From Candidatus Pacearchaeota archaeon (GTDB lineage Archaea; Nanobdellota; Nanobdellia; Pacearchaeales; GW2011-AR1), in contig JAGVXG010000006.1 of the NCBI GenBank assembly GCA_018303885.1, positions 1 to 51,846 on the forward strand: a DNA stretch of 51,846 nt, given 5' to 3'. Shown one piece after another: positions 25,457 through 34,015 of this stretch (positions are counted from its first letter, which is position 1; the number at the start of each line of letters is the position of its first letter). A model generated the notes under the pieces. That model was not told the origin of the DNA. It saw nothing but the letters and a program-made list of their open reading frames with translations, and searched no databases. Position numbers and translations under genes: made by a program.

Positions 25457-25484
25457 TTTTAAAGAATTCCCGAATTCTTTAAAA
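25457..25484. promoter_or_regulatory. Perfect 13-bp inverted repeat at the SMC promoter
   Basis: TTTTAAAGAATTC-CC-GAATTCTTTAAAA is perfectly symmetric over 28 bp; the two 13-bp arms are exact reverse complements. The right arm contains the CTTTAAAA TATA box about 27 nt from the smc ATG at 25508, so any protein bound here would control transcription start. Confidence 0.7.
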
Positions 25485-25507
25485 ATAGTCTTTGGCTAAT
25501 TTTTACA

Positions 25508-28381
25508 ATGAGTTATATAAAAAAAGTGGTGATGCACGGCTTCAAAAGTTTCCCAAGGAAGACAGAGGTTCCATTCACACCAGGAATCAATGTAATTTTC
25601 GGCCCAAATGGCTCCGGAAAAAGCAATATTTCTGATGCACTTTGTTTTGTTTTAGGAAGGTTAAGCATCAAGTCTATGCGCGCGGCAAAAGCAGAAAATC
25701 TTATTTTCTTAGGAACAAAAGAAGCATCTCCGGCAAAAGAAGCCTCTGTGGAAATGGTTTTTGACAACACCCGGAAGATATTTTCCACAGAAGGAGACGA
25801 ATTGGTAATAAAGAGAATAGTAAGAAAAACTGGGCAAAGTGTTTACAAAATAAATGGCGAAACCAAAACAAGGCAGGAAGTCCTTTCCTTGCTCGCCCAA
25901 GCTGGAATAGACCCAAACGGATTTAACATAATTCTTCAGGGAGAAATACAAAATTTTGTAAGAATGCAGCCTGAAGAAAGAAAAAAAATAATAGAAGAAG
26001 TTTCTGGTATTTCAATCTATGAATCAAGAAAAGAAAAATCCATGCATGAGCTGGAAAAAACAGAAGAAAGGCTGAAAGAAGTAAGTTCAATTCTTCGCGA
26101 AAGAACTGCTTACCTTAACAATCTTGAAAAGGAGCGCCAACAAGCTTTGAGATATAAAAAACTTGAAGCAGATGTTAAAAAGTTAAAGGCAAGCATAATA
26201 AATCATGACTTATTAAGAAAAAAGAAACAGGCAGAAAAAGTAAATTCAGATATAGAAAATGAGAAAAAAGAGACTGAAAGGCTAAAAAAAGCAATAAACG
26301 AGATAGAAGCCAAAATAAGTGGTTATAAATTAAAGGTGGAAGAAATTAATTCTAATATACAGAAATCAACTGGCTTGGAGCAGGAAAAGCTTAACCACGA
26401 GATAGCTAATTTAAGAGCCGAACTTGCCGGGATAGATGTGAATTTGAAAAATCAGGAAACCCGTTTGCTAAACCTATCCAAACAGAAACAAGACACGCAA
26501 GAAACATTAAAAGAAAATGAAACCTCTCTCAAAGAGCTTAAAAATGAGCCGGTAACAGAAGAAAAGAAAAAAAGAGAAATTCAAGAGAAAAAGAAATTGT
26601 TCGAAAAAATTGAGGAACAAAGAAAAAGATTTTATATGCTAAAATCAGAGTTAAATTCTGTAAAAGAAAGAATCCAGGATAAAACCAACCTTGTCCAGAA
26701 TTATGATAGTGAATCGAGCTTCCTTCTAAAACAGATAGAAGCAATTTCTTTAGGAGTTTCTGACCTAAAGACAAACCACTCAAAGCTTGATAAATTAAAT
26801 GAGTATTTTTCACAGCTTAAAGTTTCCCTGAACAAAAAATCAAAAAGGCGCGTGGAGCTAGAGAAAAAAATACTGTTAAACAAAACAGAAATAGAAAACC
26901 AGAAGAAAATGATAGAAAAAATCTCAAAACTTGACATATGCCCTGTATGCAAAAGCAAGGTAACAAAGGAGCACCTTGAAGAAATTAGGGCTGAAACTTT
27001 GCCAAAGACAGAATCATTGAAAGAGGAGATAAATTCTTATTCTGCCGAGCTGAACGCTTTGTTGAAAGACTATGAAAATTCTATAATAGAAGCAGAGCAG
27101 ACAAAGGAAAAAATTTCAAAGACAGAATCCGACATTAACAAAATTTATAGCATAGAAGAAAAGAAATCCCAAATTAAAAGCCTCCATGAAAAGTCAGAAA
27201 GAACCAAGGCAGAGATTTCTCTTTTAGCTAAAAAAATAGAATCTCTTGAAAAATACCTTAGAGAAAATTCAAATATAGATGAAAAATACGAATCTTTGAA
27301 CCTTGAAATCCAGGATATATCTCTCAGAACAAGAGAGACAGTGCAGCCAGAAACAGGGTTTAAAGCCAGAGAGCTTGAAAGGTTTAGGATTTCTTTAAAA
27401 CAATTATTAAGGGAAGAGCAGGATGTAAAGGACGAGCTCGTTAACACCAAAAAAATTTTTGATGAAAAGCAGAGAATCCTTGCCGAAAAAAGACGCCAGG
27501 AAGAAGAATTAAATAAAAAATTCCACAAATTAATCTCAGAACGTGAAGAATTAAGCAAAAAGATAAGAGACGATGAATCTGAAACCTTTTCTAAACAGCA
27601 TAATCTAAGAGCGACAGAAGAAAAGATGAATGAGATGAAAATTGAAAAGGCAAGGGTTGATGCAGAAGCTGAAAATCTTCAGACAGAAATGCTTTCATTT
27701 TCTGACATAGAAACAATTTCCGGCAACCGAGATATGTTAATCGAAAGACTTGGAAGAGTCCAAGAAGAATTTTCAAGAACAGGCACAGTAAATCTTAGGT
27801 CTTTAGAAGTTTACGATTCTATAAAAAAAGAATATGATAGCATAAAAGAAAAGTCAGAAATTATTATAAAAGAAAAAGAAAACATCTTAAAAGTTATCAA
27901 TGAGATAGATGTGAAAAAGAAAAAAGTCTTTTCACAAACCTTGAAAAAACTAAATGAGCTTTTCTCAAGAAACTTCTCAGAGTTGAGCACAAAAGGGCAT
28001 GTTTTCCTTGAAGTGGAAAAGCCGGAAACGTCCGAAGAATCCCCGGAGGAAAATTCAGGCGTTAAAATAATTGTAAAAACAGGGCACGGAAAATATTTCG
28101 ATGTTCGCTCTTTGTCAGGAGGAGAACAAACACTCGTTGCCCTTTCCTTAATTTTTGCGATTCAGGAATACCGCCCATATTATTTTTATATCCTTGATGA
28201 GATTGATGCCGCGCTTGACAAAAGAAATTCAGAAAGGCTTGCCGGTTTGCTGAATAAATATATGCAAAATGGACAGTATATAATCATCACGCACAACGAT
28301 GAAGTCATTCAAAGAGCGACAAATTTATATGGCGTGAGTATGCATGATGGTATAAGTAAAATAATTAGTTTGAAGGTGTAA
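25508..28381 (+). CDS. smc: SMC-family chromosome protein with Rad50-type zinc hook in place of the hinge
   Basis: The N-terminal head is SMC-like: VVMHGFKSFPRKTEVPFTPG, Walker A GPNGSGKS (32-39) and LILQGEI-like IILQGEIQNF. The C-terminal head has RSLSGGEQTLVALSLIFA (signature near 869) and Walker B YYFYILDEIDAALD. Two long coiled coils join them. The centre has no recognisable Gly-rich SMC hinge. It has DICPVCKSKVTKEHLEEI instead, with C478 and C481 at the exact midpoint of the 957 residues. CPxC plus this helix is the Rad50 zinc-hook pattern. Canonical SMC proteins are longer, at about 1170. It may organise chromosomes or act in repair; the AP endonuclease gene follows at 1 nt. ScpA/ScpB are not nearby. 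Confidence 0.88.
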   Translation: MSYIKKVVMHGFKSFPRKTEVPFTPGINVIFGPNGSGKSNISDALCFVLGRLSIKSMRAAKAENLIFLGTKEASPAKEASVEMVFDNTRKIFSTEGDELVIKRIVRKTGQSVYKINGETKTRQEVLSLLAQAGIDPNGFNIILQGEIQNFVRMQPEERKKIIEEVSGISIYESRKEKSMHELEKTEERLKEVSSILRERTAYLNNLEKERQQALRYKKLEADVKKLKASIINHDLLRKKKQAEKVNSDIENEKKETERLKKAINEIEAKISGYKLKVEEINSNIQKSTGLEQEKLNHEIANLRAELAGIDVNLKNQETRLLNLSKQKQDTQETLKENETSLKELKNEPVTEEKKKREIQEKKKLFEKIEEQRKRFYMLKSELNSVKERIQDKTNLVQNYDSESSFLLKQIEAISLGVSDLKTNHSKLDKLNEYFSQLKVSLNKKSKRRVELEKKILLNKTEIENQKKMIEKISKLDICPVCKSKVTKEHLEEIRAETLPKTESLKEEINSYSAELNALLKDYENSIIEAEQTKEKISKTESDINKIYSIEEKKSQIKSLHEKSERTKAEISLLAKKIESLEKYLRENSNIDEKYESLNLEIQDISLRTRETVQPETGFKARELERFRISLKQLLREEQDVKDELVNTKKIFDEKQRILAEKRRQEEELNKKFHKLISEREELSKKIRDDESETFSKQHNLRATEEKMNEMKIEKARVDAEAENLQTEMLSFSDIETISGNRDMLIERLGRVQEEFSRTGTVNLRSLEVYDSIKKEYDSIKEKSEIIIKEKENILKVINEIDVKKKKVFSQTLKKLNELFSRNFSELSTKGHVFLEVEKPETSEESPEENSGVKIIVKTGHGKYFDVRSLSGGEQTLVALSLIFAIQEYRPYYFYILDEIDAALDKRNSERLAGLLNKYMQNGQYIIITHNDEVIQRATNLYGVSMHDGISKIISLKV

Positions 28382-28382
28382 A

Positions 28383-29141
28383 ATGAAGATTATTTCCTGG
28401 AATGTGGCTGGATTAAGATCTTGTTTCAGTAAAGGTCTTTTGGATTTCATGAAGAAAGAAGGCGCAGATGTTTATTGTTTTCAGGAAGTGAAATGCCAAG
28501 CAAATCAATTTCCACATGAACTTAGCGGATTAAAAGGCTATGAAGCATTTCATTCTTTTGCTCAGAAAAAAGGGTATAGTGGTGTCTCTGTTTACACAAA
28601 AATCAAACCTATTAATGTCATATCTGGAATTGGTAATGATCTTTTTGATTTTGAAGGCCGCACGATTACACTGGAATTTGGAAATTTCTTTTTAGTTAAT
28701 GCATATTTTCCTCACTCTCACAGAGAACTGAAAAGATTAAGCTTTAAATTAGGTTTTAATAAACATTTTTTGAAATTCTGCAAAAAACTTGAAAAAATCA
28801 AGCCAGTTGTTATAGCCTCCGACTTTAATGTTGCTCATAAAGAAATTGACCTTAGAAATCCTAAGCAAAACCTAAAAAATGCCGGTTTCACAAAAGAAGA
28901 AAGAGAATGGTTTGATTTGTTCTTAAAAGAAGGATTTATAGACACCTTTAGAGAGTTTACTCAAGAACCAGGACATTATACTTGGTGGACTTATCGAAAT
29001 AACGCCAGACAAAGAAACATTGGTTGGCGTGTTGATTACTTTATAATAAGCACGAAGTTAAAAAGCAAATTGAAAAAGAGTACCATACTTAAAGATGTGC
29101 TTGGATCTGATCATGCCCCAATATCTCTAGAGATTGATTAG
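28383..29141 (+). CDS. xth: AP endonuclease/exonuclease III
   Basis: Cuts DNA at abasic sites in base-excision repair. The 252-residue protein has the metal site Glu in CFQEVKCQ, ISWNVAGLRS at the start, the catalytic DFNVAHKEIDL, NIGWRVDYFI and the terminal GSDHAPISL. Its start is 1 nt after the smc stop, so the two are very likely one operon. No signal peptide. Assignment is secure. Confidence 0.95.
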   Translation: MKIISWNVAGLRSCFSKGLLDFMKKEGADVYCFQEVKCQANQFPHELSGLKGYEAFHSFAQKKGYSGVSVYTKIKPINVISGIGNDLFDFEGRTITLEFGNFFLVNAYFPHSHRELKRLSFKLGFNKHFLKFCKKLEKIKPVVIASDFNVAHKEIDLRNPKQNLKNAGFTKEEREWFDLFLKEGFIDTFREFTQEPGHYTWWTYRNNARQRNIGWRVDYFIISTKLKSKLKKSTILKDVLGSDHAPISLEID

Positions 29142-29180
29142 TTTCTCAACATATATAAATTCCAGGCACTTTGTTTTTAT

Positions 29181-29822
29181 ATGGACAAGCTCCAGCTTCT
29201 TCAAAGCCTTAAACAAAAGAATTTTCCCGAAGAAGTAATAGAAGCCTTTTCTGAAGTTAAAAGAGAAGACTTTATCTCTGAAGACCTTACTGAAAAAGCC
29301 TATGATGACACTCCTCTGCCGATTGGACAAGGGCAAACAATCTCGCAACCACACACTATTGCGATAATGCTCTCTGAGTTAAATATCAAAAAAGGGCAAA
29401 AAGTCCTCGAAATAGGTTCTGGTTCTGGATATGCCCTTGCTCTGCTTTCTGAGCTTGTTGGAAAAGGCAGTTCGTCTAAGCGTAGCCGAACCGAAGGAAA
29501 GGTTTTTGGCATAGAAATAATTCCTGAACTAGTTAAAATGTCAAAAAAAAATTTAAGAAATTACAAGAACGTTAAAGTATTCAATCAAAGCGGCTCTGAC
29601 GGCTTTCCCGAAAAAGCGCCGTTTGACAGAATTCTCATAAGCGCCGCGATACACGAAATTCCCGAAAAATTAATGGCACAGCTGAAAGTTGGAGGGGTTT
29701 TAGTCGCGCCTAAAGGCTCTCGTTTTGAACAACAAATTATCACAATAAAAAGAATTTCAGAAACAGAATTTATGATAAAAAAGCTTCCCGGGTTTTTTAT
29801 TTTTGTGCCGTTTGTTGAGTAA
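29181..29822 (+). CDS. pcm: Protein-L-isoaspartate O-methyltransferase
   Basis: Repairs isoaspartyl residues in aged proteins using SAM. The 213-residue protein has PIGQGQTISQPHTIAIML, the SAM loop LEIGSGSGYALALL (about residues 75-88) and the closing GGVLVAPKGSRFEQQI. Between the second strand and FGIEIIPEL it carries an extra basic stretch (GKGSSSKRSRTEGK) encoded by a sequence with GTTCG/CGAAC arms. ATATATAAAT (29150-29160) lies about 26 nt before the ATG, so it has its own leaderless promoter. Assignment is secure. Confidence 0.95.
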   Translation: MDKLQLLQSLKQKNFPEEVIEAFSEVKREDFISEDLTEKAYDDTPLPIGQGQTISQPHTIAIMLSELNIKKGQKVLEIGSGSGYALALLSELVGKGSSSKRSRTEGKVFGIEIIPELVKMSKKNLRNYKNVKVFNQSGSDGFPEKAPFDRILISAAIHEIPEKLMAQLKVGGVLVAPKGSRFEQQIITIKRISETEFMIKKLPGFFIFVPFVE

Positions 29823-29864
29823 GAAGAAAGTTAAGTAATATTGGCCCAGCTAAACCAATTAAAA

Positions 29865-29904
29865 ATATAAAAATAATAAAAAAGAAAAAATAAAAAGAAA
29901 AAAT
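29865..29904 (-). terminator. T-rich terminator of the S-layer-like gene
   Basis: The minus strand just after the stop at 29905 is a series of T-tracts interrupted by A and C (A-rich on the plus strand), the usual archaeal termination signal. The pcm gene ends convergently about 80 nt away. Confidence 0.6.
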
Positions 29905-31119
29905 TTAGTAATAACTTTCGCCGAACTCTTCTTTCTCAGGTTTCTTTCCAATCAGGACAATCAAAACTACAAGCAATATAACGAAAATTATTGCAAGTAT
30001 GACTGTCAAAACAACGATTGGACTTGAAGCGCTTCTTCCTTGTGTAGTTGTGCTAAAGTTTACTGTGTCTACAAGTGTTCCGTCTGCAGTGAAAACATTC
30101 ACAGAATAAACCTGTGTTCCTTCTACAGATGATACTGCGCTAACAGTTACTGCCTTGCTTGATCCAGCAGGAACAGCAACCAAACTATCGCTAACACTTA
30201 CTGACAAAGTGCCTGTTGATTCAGGAATTAATCTGTATACAACTACCTCATTTGTCGGATTGACAATAAGCAATTGATTTCCAGACACAATAAAGTTTCC
30301 TGAAGAAAAGGCGTTCTTCACAACAAGCTGAGCACTCTCGCTTGAGGTAGTATCTTCATTCTCTACCATTACATCAAGTGTGTAAGTTCCTGACTTAGCA
30401 TCATATGGAGCCTGAAGGAAAAGTCTTCCATTCACAGTATCTTCGTCGTCTTCATTACATTTTCTGTTAATGTTGACGCCGTAGTTTTCCACAGCTGTAT
30501 CGTCATCGTCACACTCAAGAGCAACTAGCTCACCGAAGAAAGCTGTTCTTTCGACGCCCAAAGCAGATATTTTTGCAGTTACAAACACATCATCTAGGTC
30601 GTTATAACCCGTATTCTTCAAAACAACATCAACCGGGAATGTTTCCCCAGCCTTTACTGTTTGAGGAACGCTAACAGATACTATGTTTGCATTGAAAGAC
30701 TCTCTCTGAATCCTTAAGGTATAACTTGCTTCTGTTCTGAAACCATCTCCGCTTACTTCAACGTTAACGGTTGCAAAATCACTAAGTGAATCCTTAAGAT
30801 CGAAAGGAACTTCAAGCCTCAATGTTCTTGTATATTCCCTTCCAGATTCAACATCAAAAGATCTTGTCTCTGCTTTAACATCTTTTTTGTCCCCTTCAAT
30901 TTCCACTTCTACTGTAACGTCAGAAGCGTTAACCAAAGAACTGAACTCTACTCTAACATCAACTGAGTCACCTACAACAAGAGCAGGATCACTGTTGACA
31001 TTAAGTCCGTCAACTTCAACACTTGAAAGAGTTGCAAGCTGAGCAGCACTAACAGTAGCTACTAGGAACAAAACACTTAAAAGCATCACGAAAGAAACCA
31101 AAAGTTTCTTTGTATTCAT
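29905..31119 (-). CDS. S-layer-like, membrane-anchored surface protein with Ig-like domains
   Basis: The start MNTKKLLVSF (31119) gives 404 residues, with signal peptide ending near ATVSAAQ. The ectodomain has two or three beta-sandwich domains with CARDB-like strands (VSVPQTVKAGETFPVDVVLK, then NTGYNDLDDVFVTAKI). It also has acidic loops with Cys (LECDDDDTA, RKCNEDDED), which could form a disulphide. A C-terminal helix (IVVLTVILAIIFVILLVVLI) and a short cytoplasmic tail (GKKPEKEEFGESYY) anchor it. The plan fits an abundant envelope protein. It uses a promoter nearly identical to that of the beta-barrel-like gene at 3023, and its leader contains a hairpin. Confidence 0.75.
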   Translation of the reverse strand: MNTKKLLVSFVMLLSVLFLVATVSAAQLATLSSVEVDGLNVNSDPALVVGDSVDVRVEFSSLVNASDVTVEVEIEGDKKDVKAETRSFDVESGREYTRTLRLEVPFDLKDSLSDFATVNVEVSGDGFRTEASYTLRIQRESFNANIVSVSVPQTVKAGETFPVDVVLKNTGYNDLDDVFVTAKISALGVERTAFFGELVALECDDDDTAVENYGVNINRKCNEDDEDTVNGRLFLQAPYDAKSGTYTLDVMVENEDTTSSESAQLVVKNAFSSGNFIVSGNQLLIVNPTNEVVVYRLIPESTGTLSVSVSDSLVAVPAGSSKAVTVSAVSSVEGTQVYSVNVFTADGTLVDTVNFSTTTQGRSASSPIVVLTVILAIIFVILLVVLIVLIGKKPEKEEFGESYY

Positions 31120-31149
31120 TTTGTATCTCATGTAATTTATTTGGAAAAA

Positions 31150-31164
31150 GGAAACAAAGTTTCC
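31150..31164 (-). promoter_or_regulatory. 5' leader hairpin of the S-layer-like mRNA
   Basis: GGAAAC-TTT-GTTTCC is a perfect 6-bp hairpin. It lies between the predicted transcription start (near 31175) and the ATG at 31119. A compact hairpin near the 5' end could stabilise an abundant message. Confidence 0.5.
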
Positions 31165-31195
31165 TAATTTTTTACTATTTCTAAACACTAATAGT

Positions 31196-31239
31196 TCTTT
31201 ATAAACTTTACGGTGATGTTGTAATTATCCAGTTACACT
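31196..31239 (-). promoter_or_regulatory. Promoter of the S-layer-like gene, second copy of the 44-bp element
   Basis: The TATA box TTTATAAA is at 31198-31205, and the AGTGTAA end of the element is at 31233-31239. It matches the element at 3043-3086 without gaps. The predicted start near 31175 leaves a leader of about 55 nt. Confidence 0.75.
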
Positions 31240-31291
31240 AGTACTAAGTGTTAGTAACAAAAAGTGAAAGATTTTTTGCTTCCCAATAAAT

Positions 31292-32500
31292 CTAAAAACT
31301 CAATAATTTTATCTTTGTGTCCGTCGTCGTGAAATTCTTAGCAACTATAATTTTTATACCCGTTTCTTCTGCATCGCTTATTATCATGTTGTTTGCAGTG
31401 CCATCAATGACTATCGCAAATGTTTTTCTCCCAGATTTTTTTAATGTTCCAGAAAGACTTTTCACTGAAACGCTCTTTATCTCTTCAAAAGAATCATCAA
31501 TCAAAATTGCTTTTCCAGTTCCTTTGTTTTTGTTAAAAATTTTCTTTAGTTTTTCAATAGATTCATCATTAATATCTGACTCTTCTTTCATTTCAGGTTC
31601 TTTAGAACTCTTCTGGGAGAAAGCAGAACCAGATGCCCTGCTTGAATACTCCCCAGTTTGGCCAAGCCTGGACGAGCTCTCCCTAGAAGAATTTAGATAT
31701 TCTCCAACAGACATTTTTCTTCTCAAAGTCATGAGAATTTCTTTGCCTTGAAGTTCCTCAACTTCTTTTCCATCTGGCGCAACAACAACATACTTTATGC
31801 GGGCATTGTCTAGAACGTTTTGAATAATGAGTTTACCGCCACGATCCCCATCAACAAAAAGAGTTATGTCTTTTTCCTGGCTGAGTTTCTTTACCCCCTC
31901 AGGCAGCTTTGTTCCATTCATTGCTATAACGTTTTTTATCCCAGCTCTCAGTAAATTCAAAACATCAGCGCGTCCTTCAACAACAATCAATTCCTGCTCT
32001 GAAAGATCCCCATAAGGAAGTTTTTCCTCTCCATACTCTTTAACATCAGAGGTTCTTGCAGAATCTTTGATTGTCTTAGAAATTTCCCTAGAATCTGTCT
32101 GCCCGCTGATTTCTACCATTAACTTTTTAGCACGCTCAATGATATAATCCCTCTTGCTGCCACGAACATCTTCAATTCTTTCAACCTCAATTTGCGCGTC
32201 ACATGGACCTATTTTTTCAATTGTCTCAATAGCAGCAGCAATCAAAGTTGTCTCTGATTGGTCCAAGGCAGTTGGAACTTTAATCACTCCAGATGTAATC
32301 TTATCTTTTCTTTCTAATTCAACTTCAATTCTTCCTATTTTTCCTTCTTTCTGGAGTTCTCTCATTTCTAAATCCGAGCCAAGAAGTCCTTCTGTTTGCC
32401 CGAAGATAGCTCCGATTACGTCCGGCTTTTCCAAAGCGCCTTCTACTCTAAAATTCGCATAAATCATGTATTTTATAGATACTGGACTTATTTTTGCCAT
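31292..32500 (-). CDS. dnaG: Archaeal DnaG-like primase/exosome subunit
   Basis: A 402-residue protein of the archaeal DnaG family, which has primase activity in some species and is a stable part of the archaeal exosome. The N-terminal domain starts ISPVSIKYMIYANFRVEG. The Toprim domain (about residues 170-250) has VVEGRADVLNLL and LFVDGDRGGKL with the metal-binding acids. The Ser-rich linker around 285-320 is low in complexity. A Shine-Dalgarno TAGGAGT is 11 nt ahead of the ATG. Upstream lies a 303-nt gap with three hairpins. Family assignment is secure. Confidence 0.95.
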   Translation of the reverse strand: MAKISPVSIKYMIYANFRVEGALEKPDVIGAIFGQTEGLLGSDLEMRELQKEGKIGRIEVELERKDKITSGVIKVPTALDQSETTLIAAAIETIEKIGPCDAQIEVERIEDVRGSKRDYIIERAKKLMVEISGQTDSREISKTIKDSARTSDVKEYGEEKLPYGDLSEQELIVVEGRADVLNLLRAGIKNVIAMNGTKLPEGVKKLSQEKDITLFVDGDRGGKLIIQNVLDNARIKYVVVAPDGKEVEELQGKEILMTLRRKMSVGEYLNSSRESSSRLGQTGEYSSRASGSAFSQKSSKEPEMKEESDINDESIEKLKKIFNKNKGTGKAILIDDSFEEIKSVSVKSLSGTLKKSGRKTFAIVIDGTANNMIISDAEETGIKIIVAKNFTTTDTKIKLLSF

Positions 32501-32803
32501 TTTGTTTTTTACTCCTATGTTTTTATTTAATTATATAGAAAAATATTGAAATCTTTTGCGTAGTTTCTAAAATAAATTCAACTACATGAATCTTTTACAT
32601 TACTTTCTCAAAAAGGGAAAGTCAATGAAAGTGAACGTGAATGTGATTATTCGGTATAATCTCAGTACTTTTCTACACGAAAAGTACGATTATGGGGTTT
32701 TTAAGATTTTGGGTTCCAAAATCTTACTACCTATGGCTTCCTCTCCAACGAATGCAATTCCTTTCTTCAGATGCGTTTCACAAAGAAACCATCGCAGAAA
32801 GCA
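32501..32803. other. 303-nt intergenic stretch with three hairpins
   Basis: No convincing gene is seen. Hairpin 1 (32656-32693) pairs ATAATC and GTACTTTTC with GAAAAGTAC and GATTAT, with a 3-nt bulge. Hairpin 2 (32702-32726) is TAAGATTTTGG-GTT-CCAAAATCTTA. Hairpin 3 (32761-32801) pairs CTTTCT, GATG and GTTTC with GAAAC, CATC and AGAAAG; a related copy lies at 39629-39664. The stretch could be the leader of dnaG, the trailer of the upstream gene, or a small RNA. Confidence 0.5.
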
Positions 32804-33355
32804 TTATTTTCTTTCAAGAGAGTGTAACTCCTTTCTTCTTCCTAGGTTTTCATATAAAACCTTGAGTTTTTCTCTTATTTCAGCTCTTTCTGATTCAGTT
32901 ATCCTCATTTCCAAAAGCTTCTCGTAAATTTGCATTGCATTCGTTCTTTTCATGTTTTTTTCAAATATATCTGCTTGCGTTTTGTAAAGCCTTAGCGTCT
33001 GCTGGTAGATTTCTTCTCTTTGCACAGAATTCGCATCTGACATTGCTTTTTTCATTGCTTCTTCACTGCCAACAACATCACCGCCTTTAACATATGTCTC
33101 AACGCTTTTCATATGGTGCTTGATTTTCTCAACGAAAGTTATTGAAAGACCTGCCATGTTATCATACATTTTCGCGGCTTCCTTAAACATGTTAATTTTC
33201 TCATATGTTTCCCCGAGTTTGAGATAAACAAATTTCTTCATGTCCATTGTCAAAGGCTCTTTCAGAAATCTAGTAAGCCAGTCTATTTGGACATAAGTTC
33301 CTTTTTCCGCAATTTCTTTTTCAATCTCGCTTTTCGTCATCCCTGCTTTTAACAT
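32804..33355 (-). CDS. Helical-repeat (TPR-like) hypothetical protein
   Basis: The start MLKAGMTKSE (33355, 183 residues) is preferred because a TATA box at about 33378-33383 is 25 nt upstream. The sequence is almost wholly helical. Pairs such as FVYLKLGETYEKINMFKEAA and RLYKTQADIFEKNMKRTNAM look like TPR helices in tandem. No enzyme motif; a scaffold or adaptor role is likely. Its promoter has the ACAATAATCCTTAAAA pattern seen at several genes in this sector. Orphan, unnamed. Confidence 0.65.
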   Translation of the reverse strand: MLKAGMTKSEIEKEIAEKGTYVQIDWLTRFLKEPLTMDMKKFVYLKLGETYEKINMFKEAAKMYDNMAGLSITFVEKIKHHMKSVETYVKGGDVVGSEEAMKKAMSDANSVQREEIYQQTLRLYKTQADIFEKNMKRTNAMQIYEKLLEMRITESERAEIREKLKVLYENLGRRKELHSLERK

Positions 33356-33447
33356 ATGAAAATAAAACAAGACTTCTTTTTAAGGATTATTGTTGAAGAA
33401 ATTATTTAATGGCCTAAAGTAAACCAGAGAAACTAGGGGGCAGGAAA

Positions 33448-33882
33448 TTACATTTTGGAAAAAACAATGAGCCCAATACCTATAATAACTATGGCAATGC
33501 CAAGAATTTGTAAACCAGAAACCGACTCTTTGAAAATGAGCCAACCAGTTAATGAAGCTAGAGCGATAGTGCCGCCGTAAATCAGAGGAACAACATATGG
33601 TAAACCACCTTTTTCAAAAATCTTTATTAGTAAAATAGAAAACAATGCAATCGCGATACCAGCAAGTATAGAATAAATTATTCCAGAGCCCGTTGTCGCA
33701 ATCAATTTTACACCTTTTGAAAATTTATAGAACACATAAATGATCAACGGAAGTATGGCACCCAATCCATTAAAAATAACAGAACCTAAATTTGCGTCGA
33801 TTCCTTTGCTCGCCTTTGAAACGAAAATATCAAAAAGAGTATATAGGATTGTCGCGATAATAATTAGTATTATGAGAGACAT
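33448..33882 (-). CDS. EamA-domain small membrane transporter-like protein
   Basis: A 144-residue protein with five hydrophobic helices. The first helix (SLIILIIIATILYTLFDIFV) and the end (GLQILGIAIVIIGIGLIVFS) match half of a drug/metabolite transporter (EamA/SMR-like), so it probably works as a dimer. Conserved Gly and Pro in YVVPLIYGGTIALASLTGWL support this. Substrate unknown. A TATA box (about 33906-33910) is 26 nt before the ATG. Confidence 0.75.
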   Translation of the reverse strand: MSLIILIIIATILYTLFDIFVSKASKGIDANLGSVIFNGLGAILPLIIYVFYKFSKGVKLIATTGSGIIYSILAGIAIALFSILLIKIFEKGGLPYVVPLIYGGTIALASLTGWLIFKESVSGLQILGIAIVIIGIGLIVFSKM

Positions 33883-34015
33883 AAATAAAGTAGAATGGCA
33901 GGATATTTAAAATTATTGTTAGAGAATTTGTTTAAATATCTTTCTAAGTTTTTAGTTACTATGGTTTTTAAGAATTATTGTTGAAGATTTTGATGTCTTA
34001 CTGCAAATTAGCTTT

